This document shows positions 35,086 through 43,243 of a stretch of 64,000 nucleotides of DNA, one piece after another; within the stretch, counting starts at the first letter, position 1; every line of letters starts with the position of its first letter. Below the pieces are notes generated by a model. The model worked only from the letters and a program-made list of their open reading frames with translations. It did no database searches and was not told the origin of the DNA. The position numbers were made by a program, and so were the translations under genes. Source of the DNA: Thioclava dalianensis (GTDB taxonomy: Bacteria > Pseudomonadota > Alphaproteobacteria > Rhodobacterales > Rhodobacteraceae); contig NZ_JHEH01000003.1 in NCBI RefSeq assembly GCF_000715505.1, positions 124,001 to 188,000 of the forward strand. The letters run 5' to 3'.

Positions 35086-35579
35086 CAGAACAAATAGCTG
35101 AACGAATTCAGCATCCCGTCTGAGTTGAGAAGGCGCACGATCTTGCTGTGCAGCTTGAAGCCACCCTCGGTCACCTGCAGCACGTAGCGCACATTGCCCG
35201 CCCAGACGCGCTGACGACCGAACTTGTCCTCGACCACATGCTCCGCGCAGGTGACGGTGATCTCCGCACCCTCCTGCGCCTCGATGCGAAACCGCGACAG
35301 CGTGCGCACAGTTTGCGCAGGCGGCGCCGAGGAGATCGAAAATCCCATATGGAAGCGCCCGATCCGGTCGCGCCGCATCTTGGCATTGTCATAGCACAGG
35401 TTGACCTGATTGGCGTAATCCTCGCCGTCACCGATCGGCATGATATAGAGGCCGTCATCGGTCCAAAGGTCGAGCCAGGCGTCATATTCCTTGGCGTCCA
35501 GCATCGCCCCTTCGGCCCAGATAAACGCGGTCACGTCCTGCAAAAGGGTCTTGGTGTCGATTTTGCTCATCTGGGTCAT
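35085..35579 (-). CDS. iacD: Aromatic-ring-hydroxylating dioxygenase beta subunit, IacD
   Basis: A 164-residue small subunit of a Rieske oxygenase with an NTF2/cystatin-like fold, giving structure to the alpha-beta hexamer. RIGRFHMGFSISSAPPAQTVRTLSRF-type strands (about 74-99) and the C-terminal LHSKIVRLLNSDGMLNSFSYLF region are typical. ATG 35579 overlaps the iacC stop (ATGA). Confidence 0.84.
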   Translation of the reverse strand: MTQMSKIDTKTLLQDVTAFIWAEGAMLDAKEYDAWLDLWTDDGLYIMPIGDGEDYANQVNLCYDNAKMRRDRIGRFHMGFSISSAPPAQTVRTLSRFRIEAQEGAEITVTCAEHVVEDKFGRQRVWAGNVRYVLQVTEGGFKLHSKIVRLLNSDGMLNSFSYLF

Positions 35580-36853
35580 TGCGCCATCATCCTTTTCCAC
35601 ATCTGATAGGCCGCACGCATCCCGGTCTCGGCGCTGATATGGCCGCGCGGACCGGCCACGCCGGGCTCTTCATCCACCAAGCCGCGATTGACGAGGATCG
35701 GCAGATCGTCTCCGCCCTGCACGCCGCGCTGGATACGTTCCCAGACTTCGGCGTCATCGGGGCTGCCAAAGCCCATCGGGCCTTGGAAATGCTCGTGCAG
35801 GCGGATCCGGGCGCGGTTGGCCGCAGCGGGGCCGCCATCCATCCCAAGCGCCATGTGGCGGATATCGGTGCGATCCACGCTGACCGGGGTCAGAACCCGG
35901 AAGAAGGCCAGCGACAGCGAGACATTGGGGAAGAGGTTGAGGTTGAACCCCGCCCCGCCGACCGCGCGCACGATTTTGCGCACCTGAGCATCGGGATAGC
36001 CCTCGTCGCGCAGCTCCTGCGCCAGATCGGTAAAGCGCTCCGGGATCGGCGCGTCGAGATTGGCGTCAAGATCCTCCAACTCGGGGATCATCATCATCAC
36101 CGAATGGCCGTTGCCCAGATCCTCGACCCAGCCTTTGCCCTTGTCGAGGAAGTCGAACATCTCTTCGGTCGCACCGTCGAGCGTCTGCATGAAGCTCTTG
36201 TGGACGACGGGGAAGTGATAGGCGTCGGTGGTATTCTCCAGCTGCACCTTCCAGTTCATCGGCACGGTGAACTGATGCTCGCCCAGAACCTTCACCGGGA
36301 AGCCCCCGCCCTGTTTCATGAACAGGTCGATATAGCGGCAGACCTCGGAGCCGAGAAAATCGACCAGCGGCTCGATATCGTCGTTGAAGGTCGCGAAGAC
36401 CATGCCCTGATAGCTTTCGGTGCGCAGCTTCAGCAGACCATGCTGGGCCTTGTCGAAATCGTCGCCGTATTGCTCGGGGTAAGGCAAAGCGCGCAGGCTG
36501 CCATCGAGCCCGTAGCCCCAGCCGTGATAGGGGCACTGGAAGGACGATGTCTTGCCCTGCTTGACTTCACAGACGGTGGCCGCGCGGTGACGGCAGCGAT
36601 TGACCATGCAATGCAGCTTGCCCTTGCGGTCGCGCACCACGATCACCGGCTCCTGCCCGACGGTGGACAGCTTGAACGAGCCCTTATCGGGGAATTCGCT
36701 TTCATGGGCCACGAAGACCCACGTCTTCTTGAAGATCCGCTCCATCTCTTCGGCGAAGAGTTCGGGATCTTCGTACATCTGGGTTGCGACCTGTGCGTTC
36801 TTCTCGTCATAGAGCGCGTCGAGGTCGCTGAACTTCGGCATATCTAGGGACAT
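35576..36853 (-). CDS. iacC: Rieske-type aromatic-ring-hydroxylating dioxygenase alpha subunit, IacC
   Basis: Catalytic subunit of the dioxygenase that opens the indole-acetate core towards catechol-type products. The 425-residue chain has the Rieske ligands Cys87-x-His89 and Cys107-x2-His110, the bridging Asp210, and mononuclear-iron ligands His213 and His218 (TDAYHFPVVH). ATG 36853 is chosen because the conserved MSLDMPKFSDL begins there. Its partners IacD and IacF follow directly, and the order A-B-C-D-E-F-G matches the Pseudomonas putida 1290 iac cluster. Confidence 0.88.
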   Translation of the reverse strand: MSLDMPKFSDLDALYDEKNAQVATQMYEDPELFAEEMERIFKKTWVFVAHESEFPDKGSFKLSTVGQEPVIVVRDRKGKLHCMVNRCRHRAATVCEVKQGKTSSFQCPYHGWGYGLDGSLRALPYPEQYGDDFDKAQHGLLKLRTESYQGMVFATFNDDIEPLVDFLGSEVCRYIDLFMKQGGGFPVKVLGEHQFTVPMNWKVQLENTTDAYHFPVVHKSFMQTLDGATEEMFDFLDKGKGWVEDLGNGHSVMMMIPELEDLDANLDAPIPERFTDLAQELRDEGYPDAQVRKIVRAVGGAGFNLNLFPNVSLSLAFFRVLTPVSVDRTDIRHMALGMDGGPAAANRARIRLHEHFQGPMGFGSPDDAEVWERIQRGVQGGDDLPILVNRGLVDEEPGVAGPRGHISAETGMRAAYQMWKRMMAQ

Positions 36854-36873
36854 GTCAGCTCCTTTCGTCGGAA

Positions 36874-37236
36874 TTAAAGTTGCGGGATCTCGAGCGCGCG
36901 CCCCATGCGTGCCTCGACGGTCATGTATTTCCACAGGCGGTCGTTGCCCTCGCCTACCACGATCGTGCGCAGCAGGTTGCACGCGGCCTGAACCGTCTCG
37001 CGGTTGGGGAAATCGGCGAGGATGTACCAGGTGTAGGGAAAGCCCTGGCTCGCGCCCACAAAGGTCTGGTCATCGTCGAACGTGCCCATGATCGAGACCC
37101 CTTCGAGGCGCGCGATCCCGGCCATCAGGGCCTGCGTCGCGGTCCAGACCGGCCCGATCTGATCGAAGGGCAGCGAGAAAAAGGTCGGGTGGTTGTTGAA
37201 GCACAGCAAAGTGCGAAGCGGTTGGGTCGTGCTCAT
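36874..37236 (-). CDS. iacB: IacB-like conserved protein of the auxin-degradation operon
   Basis: A 120-residue protein that takes the position of iacB between iacA and iacC. It resembles a dimeric alpha-beta-barrel (ferredoxin-like) fold protein: two similar halves, with [19 protein letters not shown] and WYILADFPNRETVQAACNLL as helical segments. No catalytic motif is recognised and IacB has no proven function. The name rests mainly on synteny and size. Confidence 0.7.
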   Translation of the reverse strand: MSTTQPLRTLLCFNNHPTFFSLPFDQIGPVWTATQALMAGIARLEGVSIMGTFDDDQTFVGASQGFPYTWYILADFPNRETVQAACNLLRTIVVGEGNDRLWKYMTVEARMGRALEIPQL

Positions 37237-37256
37237 GTCGTGTCCTTTCGTCGATT

Positions 37257-38396
37257 TCAGGGATAGCCGGGCGGGGTTTGCTGGCCGAACATCGCGGCAC
37301 CGCCCGCCTGCCAGGATCCAGAGCCGAGGAAGGCGTGTTGCGCGACGCAGGCCGCATCGATCATCGCGCGGCCCAGCGGATGGCCCGTCGCCATCGCACC
37401 CGAGCCGCCCATCACGAAGGCAAGGCGCGCGGCCTCCGCCCCGTCCTGCGCGGCTTTGGAGGCCACGAGGCGCAGCTTCACATGGGTTTCGGGCGAGACC
37501 TCGCCCTTGGTCTGCATCTGCTCCCAGCCTTCAGAGATGACGTCGTAGAAGGCCGCGCGCGCGCCCGTCAGCAGGCCCTGCGCACGGGCATAATCGATCT
37601 GGATGTAACCGCGTGCCGCAGGGCTTGGCGCGCCCGTGACCGAGACCCGCGCCATCGCATCCTGATGCAGCCAGTCGAGCGCACCGCGCGCCGCGCCAAG
37701 CGCCACCACCGCGAGCACCTGAGCTGCCAGCGCCATCGCGGGATAGCGAAACACCGGATCGTCCAGCGTGGGCGTGCCGCCGCGAATGAAGGTCCAGTCC
37801 TCGGGGACCACGACCTTATCGGCCACGATGTGATGGCTGCCGGTGGCGCGCAGGCCGACCGTGTCCCAAGTCTCGTCCACGGTGATCTTGTCGCGCGGCA
37901 TCACGGCGGTGCGCGGCAGCGCCGAGTCTTCGCCCTCGACCTTGATGCCGCCGCCGACGATCGACGCCCCCATCACGCCCGAACCCCAAGGCCAGCGTCC
38001 GCTGACCTCGAAGCCGCCATCGACCCGGCGCGCCGGGTGGGGCGGGAACATTGCACCGGCAAAGACCGTGTTCGGATCGCCGCCGAAAATACTCTCGTAG
38101 GTCGCGACCGGAAGGGCGGCCAGATAGGTCGAGGAGACGCCGAAACTGGCGACCCAGCCTGCCGAGGCATCCGCACTCGCGATCTCTTCGATCAGGCGGC
38201 AAAACGCCATCGGCGAGAGCCCGTCGCCGCGCAGACGCTTGGGCACGAAGGCCCGGTAGACGCCGATCTGCTGAAACTTGGCCACGATATCCTTGGGGAT
38301 GTGGCGCAGCTCCTGAAACTCTTGCTGGCGCGCGCGGATCTCGGTCTTGAGCGCGTCAAGCGTCCCAGGCATCTCTGGGGCGGTATGAGAATTCAT
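37257..38396 (-). CDS. iacA: Flavin-dependent indole(-acetate) monooxygenase, IacA
   Basis: A 379-residue acyl-CoA-dehydrogenase-fold monooxygenase of the HpaH/DszC type that uses reduced flavin from IacG and O2 to hydroxylate the indole ring of IAA. The N-terminal helical domain (LIEEIASADASAGWVASFG, about 67-85), the central beta domain (GGFEVSGRWPWGSGVMGASIV) and the C-terminal four-helix bundle are complete. The start overlaps the iacH stop (ATGA). Family and context are strong; the exact substrate is inference. Confidence 0.86.
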   Translation of the reverse strand: MNSHTAPEMPGTLDALKTEIRARQQEFQELRHIPKDIVAKFQQIGVYRAFVPKRLRGDGLSPMAFCRLIEEIASADASAGWVASFGVSSTYLAALPVATYESIFGGDPNTVFAGAMFPPHPARRVDGGFEVSGRWPWGSGVMGASIVGGGIKVEGEDSALPRTAVMPRDKITVDETWDTVGLRATGSHHIVADKVVVPEDWTFIRGGTPTLDDPVFRYPAMALAAQVLAVVALGAARGALDWLHQDAMARVSVTGAPSPAARGYIQIDYARAQGLLTGARAAFYDVISEGWEQMQTKGEVSPETHVKLRLVASKAAQDGAEAARLAFVMGGSGAMATGHPLGRAMIDAACVAQHAFLGSGSWQAGGAAMFGQQTPPGYP

Positions 38397-39565
38397 GTCT
38401 CGTTCCTTTCGTTAAGGGCAGGCACGGTTTCGCAAAGCCAGCGGGCTATCGCGCAAAGCCGGGCGTCGGCGCCTTTGGGCGCAATGATCTGAAGTCCGGC
38501 AGGCAGGCCCTCGGCGGAGGCCATGGGCAGGACGATGGCGGGGTGGCCGCTCAGGTTGAACGGGCGCAAATAGCGGGTCAGCGGAAGCACCTTGGCGGGA
38601 TCTTCGGCCTCATCGAGGCGGGGCGGATGGGTCGGCAAGGCGCGGGTGACGATCGCGTCGTAGCCCGACAGCACGGCGTCGACCTCGGCGGTGAAACGCG
38701 CGCGGACGGCCTCAGCCTGATCCACCTGCGCCTGAGTGATGCGGCCTGCCGCCACGAGCCTTGCGCGCACATCGGCGCCAAGCGGCGCGCCCTGCGCCAG
38801 CAGATCACCAAAGGCCAGATGGGCCTCATGGCCGATCAGCGTGAGCCCGGCCTCATAGGCCGCATCCATTCCGGGCAGATTGACATAAGGCAGGTCGTAA
38901 TCCTGCTCCTGAAGCGCAAAGAGCAGACTGTCACCCAAGGCGCGGTCGAACTCGGTGCGCACGCGGGCGAGGTTCGGGGCGCGCGCAAGCCGTTCGGGGA
39001 TAAAACCGGGATCGAGCGCGCGCATCGCGGCCTCGATCATATCCATGCTGCGTGCGAGCGGCCCGATGCAATCGAGCGAGCTGTGCGCGGGACGCGCGCC
39101 GGCCCGGTCGATCCGCCCAAAGCTCGGCTTTAACCCGATCACGCCGCAACAGGTCGCGGGCTGACGGACCGAGCCGCCCGTATCGGTGCCAATCGCGAAA
39201 TCCACCGCCCCCGAGGCCACGGCCACCGCCGCCCCCGAAGACGAGCCGCCCGGGATAAGCGCGGGCCAGCGCGGGTTGATCGGCGTGCCCTCATACGGGT
39301 TCACCCCGGTCATCCCGTAGGCCAGCTCATGCATGACGGTCTTGCCCGTGATCTCGCAGCCCGCCTCCAGCAGGGCCGCGACCGCATGGGCATGTTTGCG
39401 CGCGACCGGAGCGTCGGCAAAGGCTGCAGAGCCACAGCGCGTCGGCAGGCCTGCGACGTCCAGACAGTCCTTCACCGCCACACGCAGCCCGCCCGCACGG
39501 CCCAGCGTACACCGCTGAGAAAACCCGTCTGTTCTGTCTGTCACTGGCTGTGCCATCTGGCTCAT
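38393..39565 (-). CDS. iacH: Amidase-signature hydrolase, IacH
   Basis: A 390-residue amidase-signature enzyme. The Ser-cisSer-Lys triad is visible: Lys32 (VKDCLD), the GGSSSG serines at 108-110 and nucleophile Ser132 in GTDTGGSVRQP. It is shorter than typical GatA. In iac clusters IacH is thought to hydrolyse an amide intermediate or a conjugate. Here it is the first gene of the leftward operon. ATG 39565 is directly behind AGGGAGG, with ATG 39556 as an equally good start. Confidence 0.82.
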   Translation of the reverse strand: MSQMAQPVTDRTDGFSQRCTLGRAGGLRVAVKDCLDVAGLPTRCGSAAFADAPVARKHAHAVAALLEAGCEITGKTVMHELAYGMTGVNPYEGTPINPRWPALIPGGSSSGAAVAVASGAVDFAIGTDTGGSVRQPATCCGVIGLKPSFGRIDRAGARPAHSSLDCIGPLARSMDMIEAAMRALDPGFIPERLARAPNLARVRTEFDRALGDSLLFALQEQDYDLPYVNLPGMDAAYEAGLTLIGHEAHLAFGDLLAQGAPLGADVRARLVAAGRITQAQVDQAEAVRARFTAEVDAVLSGYDAIVTRALPTHPPRLDEAEDPAKVLPLTRYLRPFNLSGHPAIVLPMASAEGLPAGLQIIAPKGADARLCAIARWLCETVPALNERNET

Positions 39566-39591
39566 TCCTCCCTCTCCCGGAAGCGCATCTC

Positions 39592-39610
39592 ATTTACGGT
39601 AATATTCACG
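39592..39610. promoter_or_regulatory. TTTACGGTAATATT box before iacH
   Basis: ATTTACGGTAATATTCACG, 27 bp upstream of the iacH start. Its first 15 bases are identical to the box before iacI (39906-39920). Only the left half is a good palindrome arm here. Likely an IacR (MarR) operator overlapping the iacH promoter; the protein assignment is inference. Confidence 0.62.
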
Positions 39611-39787
39611 TATCATCAAGTTCGTCAAGGCAGGCTATTGTTAAATTTCCATTTTTATTATTGTATTTCATGTAGTTACACGAACACATGCGGACCAGGG
39701 CCTGATCCCCAGTCAACCGCTTTGCACAGAGCGTCGTATAATCGGGCAGCGCCTCTTTGCTCGGTCACCGCCTGCTTTAGCAAAAAC
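39611..39787. other. AT-rich part of the iacH/iacI intergenic region
   Basis: Part of the 461-bp gap between iacH and iacI, the largest gene-free stretch of the window. From about 39600 to 39690 it is strikingly AT-rich against the high-GC background, with runs such as TTGTTAAATTTCC and TTTTTATTATTG. No credible reading frame or RNA gene was found. It probably holds promoters for both directions. Confidence 0.5.
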
Positions 39788-39830
39788 CTAACACAGCCCC
39801 GCCGCTGGGGTTTTGCGACTTTCGCAAGAC
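39788..39830 (-). repeat. 43-bp element, copy 1 (iac operon side)
   Basis: This 43-bp block is 37/43 identical, without gaps, to 49021-49063 upstream of the TRAP operon. Its core on the minus strand is GTCTTGCG-N5-CGCAAAAC, an inverted repeat that also fits the LysR pattern T-N11-A. A degenerate further copy, TTTCGCGACCTGCAAAAC, follows at 39833-39850. Both copies have the same orientation relative to a leftward operon. Confidence 0.65.
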
Positions 39831-39905
39831 TGTTTCGCGACCTGCAAAACCACGTGATTTCCCTGTATGAACAAAGGCTTGTCCGCCATCGCCTCGGCGC
39901 ACTAA

Positions 39906-39924
39906 ATTTACGGTAATATTACCG
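39906..39924. promoter_or_regulatory. Palindromic TTTACGGTAATATTACCG box before iacI
   Basis: Contains the perfect 14-bp palindrome CGGTAATATTACCG (39911-39924). Fifteen bases (39906-39920) recur before iacH, and TATTACCGTAA recurs before the lysR gene at 44566-44576. Size and symmetry fit a MarR-family operator, so IacR is the best candidate. It lies about 100 bp upstream of the iacI start. Confidence 0.65.
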
Positions 39925-40026
39925 CTTGATCGAAGCGGGCACCCCGATACGCTGGTCAGGCCAATGACGGCTGGCGCGCCTTGATGTGCGCCGCGCATAT
40001 CCTTCCCTCAAACCGACAGGATAGAC

Positions 40027-40593
40027 ATGACCACTCAAGACCAACTTGCCACGCTCACCCGCCGCATCGAGACGCTCGAGGCCGAGGCCGAGATCCGCCG
40101 CATCCAATCGCGCTACATGTTCCTGTGCGACACGCCGATGCCTGAATATGGCTGCGCGAATGACGCCGAACGCATCGACCTGATCATGGAGCTTTATGCC
40201 GAGGATGCGACCTGGGAAGGTGTCGGCGAATATTACGACAACCAGTTCGGCAAAGCCGAGGGCGCGGCCGCGATCCGCAAGCATTTCGAAGGCTTCTGGG
40301 GCCAGAAACAGGATCCCGCGCTGATCCTGAACTGCCACTACCTGACCTCGGAGCAGATCTATGTCTCCGCCGACGGCACCACCGCGGATGGCCAATGGGT
40401 CCATATGCAGCCTTGGCTGTTTTCCGATGGCAAGGCGCTTTTGCGCTCGTCGCGGCTCAATAACGGCTTCCGCAAAGAGCCCGATGGGCGCTGGAAGATC
40501 ACACGCACCCGTACCGAGAACGTCTTCGTGGCCCCCCTGCCCGCAACATGGGCGTCGGACTACCCGTCCAAATCGGTGCTGATGAAGCCCTGA
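40027..40593 (+). CDS. iacI: SnoaL/NTF2-like protein, IacI
   Basis: A 188-residue protein with a SnoaL-like/NTF2 fold: an N-terminal coiled helix (TLTRRIETLEAEAEIRRIQSRY), LIMELYAEDATWEGVGEYY, and the closing strands GRWKITRTRTENVFVAP. IacI is part of the conserved iac gene set, where it is thought to assist conversion of an oxidised indole intermediate. It is read away from the main operon, and a terminator follows. The name relies on fold plus position. Confidence 0.78.
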   Translation: MTTQDQLATLTRRIETLEAEAEIRRIQSRYMFLCDTPMPEYGCANDAERIDLIMELYAEDATWEGVGEYYDNQFGKAEGAAAIRKHFEGFWGQKQDPALILNCHYLTSEQIYVSADGTTADGQWVHMQPWLFSDGKALLRSSRLNNGFRKEPDGRWKITRTRTENVFVAPLPATWASDYPSKSVLMKP

Positions 40594-40630
40594 GGCGACT
40601 TTCCAAGCGCCCCGCGCGTCGAGATGCGAA

Positions 40631-40668
40631 AACGCGCCCGAAGAGATCTTCGGGCGCGTTTTTCTTTT
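40631..40668 (+). terminator. Rho-independent terminator after iacI
   Basis: Perfect 14-bp stem (AACGCGCCCGAAGA at 40631-40644, complement at 40647-40660) followed by TTTTTCTTTT. A strong terminator for iacI, and with the A-run on the other side it may serve the convergent ALDH gene too. Confidence 0.85.
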
Positions 40669-40717
40669 GAGCGTGTAAGCTGATGGGGGTGAGGCACTGC
40701 CCACGCCCCCGGCCCTG

Positions 40718-42226
40718 TCAGCGATAGGCGATGCAGACCGACTTCGTCTCAAGAAAATTGTCGATCGCGCCGCGGCCATGCTCCCGCCCGATCCCCGATT
40801 GCTTGACGCCGCCGAAGGGCAGGTTCTGATCGGGTATGTTGTGGCTGTTGACCCAGACGACGCCCGCCTGAATCTTGGGAACATAGCGCATCATCTTGTT
40901 CAGATCTTGCGTCCAGATCGAGGCCCCGAGCCCGTAGCGCGTGTCATTGGCCAGCGCGATCCCGTCATCGGGCTCATCGAAGGGGGTGATCGTGACCACC
41001 GGGCCGAACACCTCATCCTGCATCAAGGCCATATCCTGACGCACATCGGTGAACAGTTCGGGGGCAACGTAATAGCCGCTTTCAGGCGGGCTGGCCCCGA
41101 TCACCGGCGTGGCGCCCGCCTCGATTCCACGCGTGATGCATGATTGCACATGCGCCTGATGGCGGGCCGAGACCAGCGGGTTGATCTGATGCGCAGGGTC
41201 AAGCCCGTTGCCCATCGTCAGGCTGCGGGTCACGCCAGAGATCACCTCAAGCGCCTGCTCATAGATGCCGCGCTGTACGTAGATCCGCGTGCCCGCGCAG
41301 CAGGTCTGGCCAGAGTTGAACATCGCGCCAATCCCGGCCGCGACGCCCAGCAGCTCCATGTCCATGTCGTCGAACATCACCATCGGGGCCTTGCCGCCCA
41401 GCTCAAGCGTGACGCGCTTCATGTCCTTCATTGCCTGAATGCCGATGGCCTTGCCGGTCTCGGTCGAGCCGGTAAAGGCGATCTTGGCGACACCGGGATG
41501 GGCCACGAGCGCGGCCCCCGCCTCAGCGCCCGAACCGGTCACCACATTGACCACGCCTTCGGGGATACCCGCCTCAAGGCACAGCTCTGCCAGCCGCATC
41601 GCAGTCAGCGGGGTTTCCTCGGCGGGTTTGAGCACCACGGTGCAGCCCGTGGCCAGCGCCGGTGCGAGCTTCCATGTCGCCATATTGAGCGGGAAGTTCC
41701 ACGGTGTGATCGCGGCCACGACGCCCACCGGCTCCTTGCGGGTAAAGCCCTGATAGCGCATGCCCGGCGGGATCGGGATCGACAGATCGAGCGTCGCGCC
41801 TTCGATCTTGGTCGCCCAGCCCGCCATGTAGCGGAAATACTCCGCCGAGGCCTGCACCTCGATCAGCCGCGACAGCATGATCGACTTGCCCTGATTGAGC
41901 GTTTCAAGCTGGGCCAGCTCCTCGCCATTGGCCTCGATCAGATCGGCGAGCTTGAGGATCACCCGCTGGCGTTCGGTCGGCAGCATCTGCGACCAAGGGC
42001 CCTCAAACGCGGCCTGAGCCGCCTTGACGGCGCGGTCCACGTCTTCCGCGCCCCCTGCCGGAGCCTGCGCGAGCACCGCGCCAGTGGCCGGGTTGAACAC
42101 ATCAAAGACCTGCCCAGACGCGGCGGCCACGGATTTGCCCCCAATCGTCATCTGCGGCTTTTTCAGGAACGCCGACACATCGGGAAGGATATCGCTTACA
42201 GCACTTTCTGGATGAGATATTTGCAT
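40718..42226 (-). CDS. Aldehyde dehydrogenase (phenylacetaldehyde dehydrogenase-like)
   Basis: A 502-residue NAD(P)+-dependent ALDH. The Rossmann ITPWNFPLNM, GSTETGKAIG, LELGGKAP with the general-base Glu, and catalytic Cys in NSGQTCCAGTR are intact. The EYFRYMAGWATKIEGATL segment is typical of phenylacetaldehyde/aryl-acetaldehyde dehydrogenases. Beside the iac genes it could oxidise indole-3-acetaldehyde (from tryptamine or tryptophol) to indole-3-acetate. Third gene of the macA-dioxygenase-ALDH block; ATG 42226 chosen, with a weak AGGGC site. The substrate is inference. Confidence 0.82.
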   Translation of the reverse strand: MQISHPESAVSDILPDVSAFLKKPQMTIGGKSVAAASGQVFDVFNPATGAVLAQAPAGGAEDVDRAVKAAQAAFEGPWSQMLPTERQRVILKLADLIEANGEELAQLETLNQGKSIMLSRLIEVQASAEYFRYMAGWATKIEGATLDLSIPIPPGMRYQGFTRKEPVGVVAAITPWNFPLNMATWKLAPALATGCTVVLKPAEETPLTAMRLAELCLEAGIPEGVVNVVTGSGAEAGAALVAHPGVAKIAFTGSTETGKAIGIQAMKDMKRVTLELGGKAPMVMFDDMDMELLGVAAGIGAMFNSGQTCCAGTRIYVQRGIYEQALEVISGVTRSLTMGNGLDPAHQINPLVSARHQAHVQSCITRGIEAGATPVIGASPPESGYYVAPELFTDVRQDMALMQDEVFGPVVTITPFDEPDDGIALANDTRYGLGASIWTQDLNKMMRYVPKIQAGVVWVNSHNIPDQNLPFGGVKQSGIGREHGRGAIDNFLETKSVCIAYR

Positions 42227-42330
42227 TTTGTCTGCCCTGTTGGAGTTGGGTCGAAATCGACGGCGCGGTGTTACGACGCATGAGAACCCTCGGCCCACGA
42301 CCAGAGGTCAAAGCGGGCCAAGAGACGGGA

Positions 42331-43206
42331 CTACCCTTGTTTCTTGAGCCGGAAGTCGTACTGCGCGCGCCATTTAACCGGGGCCGCCTCGCCTTGCTCC
42401 GCGGGCGGCATCGCGTCGCCCTCTGCAACCGGCTCGAGCCCGACGATCAGATCGGGCTTCACGCCGAACACGGCGTCCGAGGCAAGATAGTCGTCGCCCG
42501 CCACGAAAAGATGGGTGATCAGACGCGCATGCTCCGGCGCGCTGATCATGAAATGCATATGCGCGGGGCGCCACGGATGGCGGCCAAGGGCTGCAAGCAT
42601 CTGCCCGACCGGGCCGTCATCGGGGATCGGATAGGAGACGGGCTTGATGCCGCGAAACGCGTAGCGCCCATCCGGCCCGGTCCGAAACACGCCGCGATTG
42701 TTGAAGGGCGGCTGAATATCGGGCTGTTGCACGTCGTAAAAGCCGTCCTCGTTGTCGGACCAGACATCGACCAGCGCGTTCTCGATCGGGGTGCCATCGA
42801 CATCGAGGACGCGGCCCTCAAAAAGGCACAGCTCGCCCTTGCCATCTAGGCTGATCGTGGCGCCCATCGGGCGCTCGGGCGCGCCCTTGACGTGGAACGG
42901 GCCGAAGACGGTGCTTTGCGTGGCCCCCTCGGGCAGGCGGTGATTGACCGCATCGACAAGCATCGACACGCCAAGCACATCGGACAAAAGGATGAATTCC
43001 TGCCGCGTGTCGTCGCACATCTGTCCGGTGCGGGTCAGAAACTCAATCGCGTAGTCCCACTCCGCCTCGGTCAGCTCTACTTCCTTGATGAAAGCATGCA
43101 GATGGCTGACGAGCGATGACATGACCTCGCGCAGACGTGGATCGGTCTGCGCGCCGATCCGCCCGTTCACCACCTCGGCGGATGTGTCCTCAGTCAGATA
43201 GCTCAT
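42331..43206 (-). CDS. Hydroxyquinol 1,2-dioxygenase-type intradiol ring-cleavage dioxygenase
   Basis: A 291-residue Fe(III) intradiol dioxygenase with the N-terminal dimerisation helices (about 20-95) of the catechol/hydroxyquinol class. Iron ligands are Tyr157 (GFYDVQQP), Tyr192 (VSYPIPDDGP), His216 and His218 (RPAHMHF). The GFYDVQQP and YPIPDDGPVGQMLAALGRHPWRPAH segments match hydroxyquinol 1,2-dioxygenases rather than CatA, and the next gene is maleylacetate reductase, which would use the product. AAGGAGG precedes ATG 43206. Confidence 0.85.
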   Translation of the reverse strand: MSYLTEDTSAEVVNGRIGAQTDPRLREVMSSLVSHLHAFIKEVELTEAEWDYAIEFLTRTGQMCDDTRQEFILLSDVLGVSMLVDAVNHRLPEGATQSTVFGPFHVKGAPERPMGATISLDGKGELCLFEGRVLDVDGTPIENALVDVWSDNEDGFYDVQQPDIQPPFNNRGVFRTGPDGRYAFRGIKPVSYPIPDDGPVGQMLAALGRHPWRPAHMHFMISAPEHARLITHLFVAGDDYLASDAVFGVKPDLIVGLEPVAEGDAMPPAEQGEAAPVKWRAQYDFRLKKQG

Positions 43207-43243
43207 GGTCTACTCCTCCTTCGTAACCGGTTGTTGCACGCGC

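Noticed and set aside
42331-43206. Catechol 1,2-dioxygenase (catA)
   Set aside because: Sequence segments around the iron ligands and the neighbouring maleylacetate reductase fit the hydroxyquinol class better; activity on catechol is not excluded.
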